Of a stretch of DNA of 64,000 nt, positions 56,395-64,000 are shown one piece after another. The number at the start of each line of letters is the position of its first letter. Positions within the stretch are counted from its first letter, which is position 1. The notes beneath the pieces were generated by a model. The model was given only the letters and a program-made list of their open reading frames with translations, was not told where the DNA came from and did not search any database. The stretch is from Corythucha ciliata (taxonomy: Eukaryota; Arthropoda; Insecta; Hemiptera; Tingidae), in contig CM075937.1 of assembly GCA_038030265.1 (NCBI GenBank), forward strand, positions 41,830,198 through 41,894,197, given 5' to 3'. A program made the translations under genes and the position numbers.

Positions 56395-58670
56395 TTGTGT
56401 ACACGTTGTGTGACATCTTCGACGACCGCTAAAGTTCATAAATCAGGAAAGTATAGGAAGCTTAAGGATTGGATATCGAAAGGGATAATAATTTCTATTA
56501 GGAAAAGAGATAATCCTTTTAAAAAACTGAGAAAGAACCACTCCGTGGAAGGTGTTGCTTTTTACAAAAAATACAGGAATATTTTAAACTCGTGTATTAA
56601 GGAGGCTAAGACTATTTACTATGTAAATAAACTTGAGGTGCTTGGGTATAGTCCAAAGGGAGTTTGGTCAGTAATTAGAGAAGCAACTAATGAGTCACCG
56701 AGAAAGTCAATGGGGGTTGTCTCGGAATTAATGCAAGAGGATGGTAGTTTTGTTCAAGGGGACTTTAACATAGCAACTAACTGAATTCAATATGCATTTT
56801 TCAAGGGTGGGTAAGCGAATAAAAGAAAATATTGTTAAATCTTTTCCGATGTCAGAGCGTCGAGCACAGACCAACCTAAAAGGTGTCCCTCAAACTATTT
56901 TTCTCCGACCAGTCACGGAGGCAGAAGTTCTCAGACAATTCCATAGACTTAATAAAAATTCCAGTTATCGGATATCTGAAGTTAGTAATTCGGATCTGAG
57001 AGTCGTTAAAGAATTGTTAGTAAAACCAATCTGCCACATTATAAACCTTTCTTTTGAAACGGGTAAATTTCCAATTCTTTTTAAGAAAGCTATCGTGTTA
57101 CCCTTGTTTAAGGATGGGGATAAAAAAGACCACAATAATTATAGACCTATTTCTCTAACTTTTTCACTAGCTAAAGTAATGGAGGGCAGTATAAAATCTA
57201 GGTTATCAGAGTTTTTAGAGAAACATCAAATTCTATCAGAAAGGCAATTTGGTTTCCTTTAAAATTAATAAAATCATATCTTTCCAATAGAACTCAGACG
57301 GTGAAGGTGAACAATGTGTTTAGTGATGAAGTATTAGTTAATTGCGGAGTTCCACAAGGAACAGTGCTAGGACCTTTATTCTTTTTAATTTATATAAATG
57401 ATCTGTTCTCATTAAAAACTACTGGATTGCCGTACTGTTTTGCAGATGATACGGTGTTCTTGTTTGCTCATCGTGACCCTGAAACTATTTTGGAGATAGT
57501 TAGATCTGATTTTAAAATTATTAAAAGTTGGTTCGATTTGAATTTTCTTGCAATTAACGTGGAAAAGAATAAACTTCTATCTTTCGACAACAACTGTAAA
57601 GCTTCTAAAATTGATGAAAGTTTAGCTGTAAAAGTTCATAATGATAGTTGCAATTCGAATAGTTGTGATTTGTCTAGGTGTTTTTCATTCAAATTTTCGG
57701 AATCTACAAAGTATTTAGGCATACATATGGATAGGAAGTTTAAGTTTGATGTGCATATAAATTATTTGATTAAAAAAATATTAGAAAATTATTTTATAAA
57801 TTTAAGCAGCTTAAAAGTATTTTAGTTTCATTGTATTAAAGAGAATTCATTATGCTCTTTGCCAGTCACTGCTTTCGTACGGGATCATTGTGTGGGGAAA
57901 TTCGTCCAAATGTATCACTAAACAATTAAAATTGGCTCAAAAGACCATCATTAAAATTATTTTAGGGAAGCCGTCTGTTTACCCATCTGACAAGCTTTTT
58001 TGTGATTTTGGCGTTTTTACAATAGACGAATTATACTTGTGGAATACGGCTATTCATTTGTTCAGAATAAATAAAAATTACTAATTTTTCCATAGGCATA
58101 GGACTAGGCTAGCTTCTGTAACTAATATTATAGTACCTAAATGCAACACTGCGCTGTACTCAAAGCATTCCTCGGTTGTTGGTCTCCGGTTTGCTTTAAA
58201 CAATAAGTTCAATTTCAGCAGTTTTGAAACTATTAAAGATTTTAATTTTTTTTTGTATAATTTGAAGCAGATAAAGGCTTTAAGGATGTAAGTGTTTAGT
58301 ACCTTTCGTAAAGGAAAGTGGGTGTATCGTTGCTTACTTATATTGTATTCTGTAATTTATTTTTCTTATTCTTTAATTTGTATTCAAATGAATTGGTATT
58401 TGAATGGTAATTGTATTGTATTCTTTAATTTACTTTTATTCATGTTATTATATTTTTAATAACATTAAGTTCATTTTATTTTTGTTTTTTTTTCTCTAGC
58501 TAATTTTTAAATTAGAATTACGGCTAAGCCTTCTCCAGCTCCCTCCTCAAGTTTTCCTTTTGGGAGCTGGCAGGTAGAAACCAATAAGGTCAAGATGTTC
58601 TTCTTTTTATTTTTTACATTTTTAGAATATTTGTTTTTGTTTTTACTTTGTATTTTCGTGGTTTCTAATG
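56395..58670 (+). pseudogene. LINE-2 of this window: 5'-truncated non-LTR retrotransposon
   Basis: Starts in the linker before the RT (YRKLKDWISKGIIISIRKRD, EAKTIYYVNKLEV). After frameshifts near 56780 and 57260 it continues with the RT: KDHNNYRPISLTFSLAKVME, CGVPQGTVLGPLFFLIYIND, YCFADDTVFLFAHRD (catalytic ADD near 57445) and STKYLGIHMDRKFKFDVHIN, then a C-terminal piece with WGNSSKCITKQLKLAQKTII. A small deletion after QFGFL removes the first catalytic motif region. It has the same architecture as the LINE at 16.3 kb, including a cysteine-containing insertion before KYLG, but a different sequence. The 3' UTR has the hairpin CCAGCTCCC/GGGAGCTGG (58535-58570) and ends in AAT repeats. Inactive. 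Confidence 0.85.
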
Positions 58671-58674
58671 CGAA

Positions 58675-58690
58675 TAAATAAATAAATAAT

Positions 58691-58732
<42 letters not shown>
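58675..58732. repeat. (AAT)n microsatellite at a LINE-LINE junction
   Basis: AATAAATAAATAAATAATAA leads into about 14 AAT triplets, then abruptly the G/C-rich 5' end of the next LINE at 58733. Confidence 0.95.
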
Positions 58733-58733
<1 letters not shown>

Positions 58734-59173
58734 CCCCCCTGTGGGTGGGGGTGGAGGAGTTAGAATACACCCACCGTATCCTCTGCGTGTCGTAAAAGGC
58801 GACTAAAAGAGGCGGGGAGGCGACCCCGTTAGCCTGGTAAGGCAACCGTCTAAGGGAGCACACCCCTACAGAAAAGCCGGGGGTCGTGCCTCGTTAGCCA
58901 CAGGCATCCCGAACCTTACAGGATGGCGTCTTCGGCGTCACACGGGCTTGGCGAACCCGGGGCCTGTAGCCCTAGTGCAGGGAGTCATCCCAGCCCTGTA
59001 CCTGTCCTAAGGTGTTTGGCCTCCCCGCTCCTACATTCATTTATCCTCTCCTATCCCAACCTCCCTCGGCTGATTAGATGACGATAGTGAATGGACACGG
59101 ACAATCTTGGACACAGGGTAGAGAGTTCTCCCCGACCTGGCAGTAGGTTAAAAATGCACTATTATAATCCATC
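58733..59173 (+). promoter_or_regulatory. LINE-3 5' untranslated region
   Basis: G/C-rich, starting CCCCCCTGTGGGTGGGGGTG. It contains CTCTGCGTGTCGTAAAAGGC followed by GACTAAAAG, a motif I recall from the 5' ends of several arthropod LINEs (memory only). In I-like elements the internal promoter lies in this region. No ORF of note. Confidence 0.6.
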
Positions 59174-61042
59174 ATGGCTGAAAAACAAAATGAAAATGCC
59201 GGACGGACTAACTGGAACTCGGGAGGAAGTCAGGACCCCCCGAGCGAACACGGCGAGGACTCAGGAACCCAAAATCAAAATATTACTAGCAATGAAGAGC
59301 TAGCCACCGAGTCGGTCGGTGAGCATGCTCAGAGCTTAAAAACGAAGGAGAATGATGCCTCTTCAGGGGCTGAAATTTTTAGCACACCCAAGGCATTGCG
59401 AGACCTGGAAAATGGTCCCGTGAATATGACCCCAAGGCGGCGTGAGAGCCTTGCAGAGTTAGTAGGAAGGTACTCGTACTTGTCAGGTCGATTGAAAAAA
59501 ATTGTTAGTGACAGAAGTGCCAATAGTACTGACTGTGAGTCAGACATGACATCGCTAGAAGCGGGTAGGAAAAGAAAGGGAACTACATTTGAGCCCTATG
59601 AAGTTCCTACACATAGTAGCCGGTCCTCCCCGCCAAAAAAAATTAAGAAAAAATGTTCGCCGCACAAGAAAGATAAAACTACTCCCGAACCAGAAGAGAA
59701 TAAATGGGAGAAATCTTTCAACGTAAAACCGAAAGAGGGATCCTATGCAGAGACATCAAAATTAAAAATTGCTAGAGAGTTTGAAAACTCTATTGGTCCT
59801 GAGAAAAGCCTTCGAAAACTGGCAGACGGCTCAGTACTCGTTGAGGTGACTACACGAGAGCAGATTGCGAAGATATGGGAACTAAAGATATTAGATGGTA
59901 AAGAGATCACAGTTTCGGCGCCATTGAATTTTAATACTGTCAGAGGGGTAATCAGTGACCCTGAAATCAAACTTGCGGAAGAAGAGGACTTAGTACATGC
60001 TTTTAGTGGACATGGAGTCGTTGAAGCTCGAATTGTTAAAAGATGAATGGGAAATGACTTAGTGAAGACCACCACGGCCATCCTGTCCTTTAAGGGAACA
60101 GATGTCCCAGATTATATAGTTGGGGCCTGCCAGAGATTTAGTGTTAGGAAATACATCCCATCACCCCGCAAATGCTTTCGTTGCCAGAAATACGGGCACA
60201 TTAGCTCGCGATGTGTCTCCAAAGAGGAGATCTGTGTATGTGGGTTAGTGAAAGGAAAAGATCATTTTTGCAAGGACACGCCGATTTGTGTCAACTGTGG
60301 GGGTGAGCATACTTCAATATCGAAGCAGTGCCCAGAATACAGGTTCGAACAAGAGGTTCAAAGAATAAGGGTTCAAATGAAGTGTAGTTTCAGGGAAGCA
60401 AGGCAATTAGCTAATCAAGGCAATATAGTAAAGACGGGATTGACCTTTGCGCAGAAAGCTGATAGTAGAAAAACAAAAGTCCCGCTAAGTCCCACGAAAA
60501 ATATCGAAAGAGGAAATTATAGTCAACCCTTGCAGAAGATGAAGGAGAGATCACCATATGCCCTACCAGAAGCTGTCCAAGCCAGGACAATTATAGTGAC
60601 AGACCTAGAGTCGCAGCTCATGCATGACAATGCTGCGGCGCATTCAGTGGAAGGTCAGATAACTGTTCCAGTTCGAGGGACGGAGGGTCTCCGTACTAAG
60701 AGCCTTGAATTGGAGCACAGACAAGACCCTGTTAACCCAGGGCTCGGAGGCAATAGACAGGATTGGGAAACAAACAGTTGTGAGATAACGAGTGAATGTA
60801 AAAGTGGGAAAAATAAAATGCATGTTGATGAGGGTAATGAGAAGAAAGATAAGGATGGTCAACGAGCGTTGGAAGATGAAGCTGCTGGGGGTGGCACCCC
60901 AATATCCTCAGGCAAAGGGAGTGGGGAAGATGGGGAATCGACGGACACCGGGAGCGGCAAAGAGAAGAGATCCAAAGGATGGGTGAAGGGAAGAAAACGA
61001 GGTAGTTGGGCTGAACAGAAAAGAAAAGGAAGAAGAAAGTAA
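59174..61042 (+). pseudogene. LINE-3 ORF1 (Gag-like, zinc-knuckle protein) with one stop
   Basis: The ATG at 59174 opens MAEKQNENAGRTNWNSGGSQ. The N-terminal ~180 residues are polar with basic stretches (KKIKKKCSPHKKDK, a likely nuclear signal). A conserved domain follows around residues 190-290 (SLRKLADGSVLVEVTTREQI). A single TGA at 60044-60046 interrupts. The same frame continues from 60047 to 61042 with three cysteine motifs: CFRCQKYGHISSRC, CVCGLVKGKDHFC and CVNCGGEHTSISKQC. The tail is acidic/basic and ends RKRGSWAEQKRKGRRK. ORF1 proteins of I/Jockey elements bind the element RNA. The total of about 622 codons is within the usual range. ORF2 begins 37 bp downstream. Confidence 0.88.
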
Positions 61043-61079
61043 TCAAAAAAAGTTGAACGTATTATTATGAACTAATTTA

Positions 61080-62831
61080 ATGAACTCCACCAAGAATAAA
61101 TACCAGAACAATTATTTTTTGCAATGGAATTTAAGAGGATTCCATAAACGCTCGGATGAGATTCGCCAAATCATACACAAATACGACCCTTTGATTTTGG
61201 CGTTACAAGAAACCCATTTTTCAGAGAGAGTAGTAGCCAAATTGCCAAATTACAATCTTTATCAAAAATCGTGCCCAGTAGCAGTTGGAGGCAGACGCCA
61301 TGGAGGCGTGGCGCTGTACTGCAAGCACTTCATCAAGTGCGAGGAAGTAACCCCTGCGACAAACTTGCAAGCAATAGCGATAAGAATAAAAGTGCCCGTC
61401 CCGTTAACAATTTGTTCTCTGTACTTACCCGACCAGAATTGGGATGCCCGCGAGGTTGAAAATTTACTGTCTGCGCTTCCCACCCCTGTCCTAATCCTTA
61501 CGGATTCCAACGTGCATCATGCTGCGTGGGGATCAGGGCGCACTACTGCACAAGGTAAAATTTTGGAGTCCCTTATTAATGACTTGCAGATGGTAACGCT
61601 CAACGATGGGAGACCGACGCATTTCACTGCTGGTACCGGTTCTCTAGATGCTATTGACTTGAGCATCGTAAGTAGGACTTTGGCTGCTTCGTTTGATTGG
61701 ATAGTGCTATCGGAACTCCACCATTCGGACCACTTCCCGATCCTGTTAAAACATAACAGTAACAGAGCTTTTCACGATGGCGTTGAGCGATGGGATTTTT
61801 CTCAGGCAGACTGGGTCAGATACACAAACTTATTAGACTTACCAGAGCTCACCGGGAGCTTGGAAGATGATGTGTACAACTACACGAGAGCCATCATCCA
61901 AGCTGCTCAAGACAGTATTCCTCGGCGGAGAAGACCAGAAGGATCTCGGACAGGAGTACCCTGGTGGAATACTGAAATAAAAAAGGCCAACAGATTAAAG
62001 AAAACAGCGTTTAACTTCTATAAAAAACATTCAACAAATGAAAACTTAATCGAGTTTAAAAAACTACGAGCCCGTGAAAGGTTTCTAAAACAGAAAGCCA
62101 AAAAGAAATCTTGGGAAGAGTACGTGGCATCAATGAATTCTGGTACATCCATTGGAGAAGTCTGGACAAAGATTAAGGCACTCAAAGGTAACTCGGGAAA
62201 TTCGGTTCCAGCGTATATTATTAGCAACACCAACAGCAAGGTCCTGGATGACCCGAAGGATATTGCGAACGAGTATGCGCAACACTATGCATCAACAACA
62301 TCCATGTACAACTACTCACACGAAGTTCGTCATAACCTGGGCCAGCAGTGTAACCCATACATTTCCTTTGAAGCCGACGAACAGCACGATTACAACATCC
62401 CTTTCACATATAGTGAGTTACGGTGGGCCATCGACGCTCTCCCTCATAAAAAATCTCCTGGAATTGACGACGTACCAAATGAATTATTGACGAAGCTAAC
62501 AAAACCAAATGAGAAAAAATTACTAAAGCTATTTAATAATATTTGGTCAGAGGGGCAGTACCCAAGTTCTTGGAAACAGGCAATTATAATACCTGTTCTG
62601 AAACCAGGGAAAGATCCTCAGACTGTTTCCAGCTATCGCCCAGTGTCTTTGACGTGCTGTATCGGAAAGCTATTTGAGAGTCTCGTACAATATAGATTAA
62701 CTAGGGTACTTGAAAGGGAGAAATTGTTGAATGAATACCAGACAGGTTTCAGGACCGGGTTCTCAACTACCGATCAGCTGGTGTATCTAGAACAATTCGT
62801 TCAAGACGCATTTTTGCATAAGCACATGTAA
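61080..62831 (+). pseudogene. LINE-3 ORF2: APE endonuclease and RT N-terminal half
   Basis: The ATG at 61080. The endonuclease comes first: FLQWNLRGFHKRSDEIRQII (active Asn), LILALQETHF (metal-binding Glu), RRHGGVALYC, ICSLYLPDQNWD, VLILTDSNVHHAAWGS (Asp/Asn pair), then SLDAIDLSIV and HHSDHFPIL (SDH catalytic motif). The RT follows: KKSPGIDDVPNELLTKLTKP, IIPVLKPGKDPQTVSSYRPV and YQTGFRTGFSTTDQLVYLE. The frame ends at 62831 because of a frameshift just before the first catalytic Asp. The endonuclease would nick the target DNA and the RT would copy the RNA from the nick. Motifs fit the I clade or a close relative. Confidence 0.92.
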
Positions 62832-63052
62832 CTGCAGTGTTTTTTGACATTAAGAACGCCTTTGATAAGGTTTATCGTAATAGTGTGCTGAAGCAGTTAA
62901 ATGAGTGGAAATTTCAAGGCAACCTTCCACGAGTAGTCCAAAGTTTCCTGGAGGGCCGTAGCTTTGTAGTGAGAGTTGGTAGTTGTTACTCGACTAGGCA
63001 CCAGCAGGAAACTGGAATACGGAAATTGTGGAAGGGTCAGTACTTAGTGTAA
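62832..63052 (+). pseudogene. LINE-3 ORF2, second frame (RT block A)
   Basis: In another frame: TAVFFDIKNAFDKVYRNSVL (catalytic Asp in FFDIKNAFD), SFLEGRSFVVRVG and RHQQETGI. A second frameshift follows near 63015-63033. Confidence 0.88.
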
Positions 63053-64000
63053 CAGCATTCCTGATAGCTGTAAATCAGTTGAACAAAAACTTACCCAGGC
63101 AAGTGTATTCATCAATCTATGCGGACGATTTAGCCATATTCTTCAAGCACTCTCAAGATTCCATAAATGCCGGAATTTTGCAGGTAGCTATAGACCAGCT
63201 AGTCGAAAATGCTGCCTACAGTGGACTCGCATTTTCAGAAGAGAAGACAGTTGCGATTCATTTTTGCAGGCTCAGAGCCTCACATAGTCCCCCTTCCTTG
63301 TTTTTGCAGAGGAGTGGAATCCAATTCGTGGAAGAACATAAATTTTTAGGACTGCATTTTGATAAACAGCTCAGGTGGAAGAAACATATAAATGAGACGG
63401 CCATCAAGTGTCATAAATCGTTGAAATTACTGAAAGTTATTTCCGGGCATAAGTGGGGAGCCGATAGAGGCTGGCTGTTGAGGATATTTGATAGCCTTAT
63501 TAAGGCAAAGATTGATTACGGTGCTATAGTCTACGGTTCGGCGAGGAAATCCTGGTTGATACCTCTGGACCGAATATATAACTTGGGCTTGAGAGTTGCC
63601 GTTGGCGCGTTCCGTACAACTCCCATCTATGACCTATTTGTAATCTCCTCGAATTTACCTCCTGGTTATCAGCGAAGACTTAATAATTTAAAATATGCTC
63701 TAAGGATAAGAAGATACCCAGAACATTTTGTACATCAAACAATCTTTGACAACCCTACAGTGGAACAGTTTTCACAACAAATTACACGAACTAGGCCATA
63801 TTACGTGAGACTAAATGAAGCAATCGCAGAGCTTCAACTACAGCTACCCCTAGTGCTGGAAAAAGATAATGGGATTTATCCATGGCTATTTGATGAAGTT
63901 AAGCTAGATCTAAGCCTGCAAGTGATTAAAAAAAATTTGCTTCCCCCGAGTGCCAGCGTATCACTGTTTAAAAATGCAATGGAAAAGTACCAGGATTACG
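63034..64000 (+). pseudogene. LINE-3 ORF2, third frame (RT block B to C-terminus, cut by window end)
   Basis: GSVLSVTAFLIAVNQLN, then the YADD catalytic box at 63118-63129 (SIYADDLAIFFKHSQD), KFLGLHFDKQLRWKKHINET and KIDYGAIVYGSARKSWL. It is open to the last base of the window. I-clade elements usually carry an RNase H after this point, which would lie outside. Confidence 0.9.

Overview
The window looks like repeat-dense nuclear DNA of an invertebrate animal, most likely an arthropod. No bacterial gene structure is visible: there are no operons or ribosome binding sites. What is there is eukaryotic: two Copia-superfamily LTR retrotransposons, three non-LTR (LINE) retrotransposons, several hAT-type DNA elements with 8-bp target duplications, foldback elements, a tRNA-headed SINE, a MADF-domain fragment, and tens of kilobases of degenerate ~30-bp minisatellite. 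The species cannot be named from this sequence. No intact host gene, rRNA or clearly functional tRNA was recognised.

Layout. 0.8-1.7 kb: hairpin and a broken MADF-domain ORF. 2.57-5.83 kb: a hAT-like element with a perfect 8-bp target duplication, into which a second hAT-like element filled with minisatellite has inserted. 5.8-9.2 kb: mostly unique non-coding DNA. 9.77-11.28 kb: a foldback element whose arms are ~140-bp tandem units in a three-unit higher-order repeat. 12.4-14.0 kb: minisatellite. 14.05-30.03 kb: a nest of transposons. A plus-strand Copia element (Copia-1) is partly duplicated around a 5'-truncated LINE. It is interrupted at 19.0-26.6 kb by a minus-strand Copia element (Copia-2) with a CAAAAT target duplication, and at 26.9-28.5 kb by a foldback element with ~535-bp arms. 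Copia-2 carries a ~3.0-kb element with CACTG-like ends (20.53-23.57 kb), and its 5' LTR carries a 177-bp MITE.

30-56 kb: blocks of ~30-bp minisatellite in both orientations, with further hAT-like elements (34.52-35.54, 52.02-52.76, probably 54.67-56.35 kb), a head-to-head SINE pair (45.4-45.8 kb), a palindromic MITE (30.6 kb), and unique stretches with simple repeats. 56.4-58.7 kb: a 5'-truncated LINE ending in (AAT)n. 58.7-64.0 kb: an I-like LINE with 5' UTR, ORF1 (zinc knuckles) and ORF2 (APE endonuclease plus reverse transcriptase). It is damaged by one stop and two frameshifts and runs off the window.

Every recognisable coding region belongs to a mobile element and all carry disabling changes, so the locus reads as a transposon graveyard with a readable relative chronology. 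The least ordinary signals are the hAT-like elements whose interiors are minisatellite, the higher-order repeat in the foldback arms, and the 49-bp perfect hairpin in the CACTG-type element.
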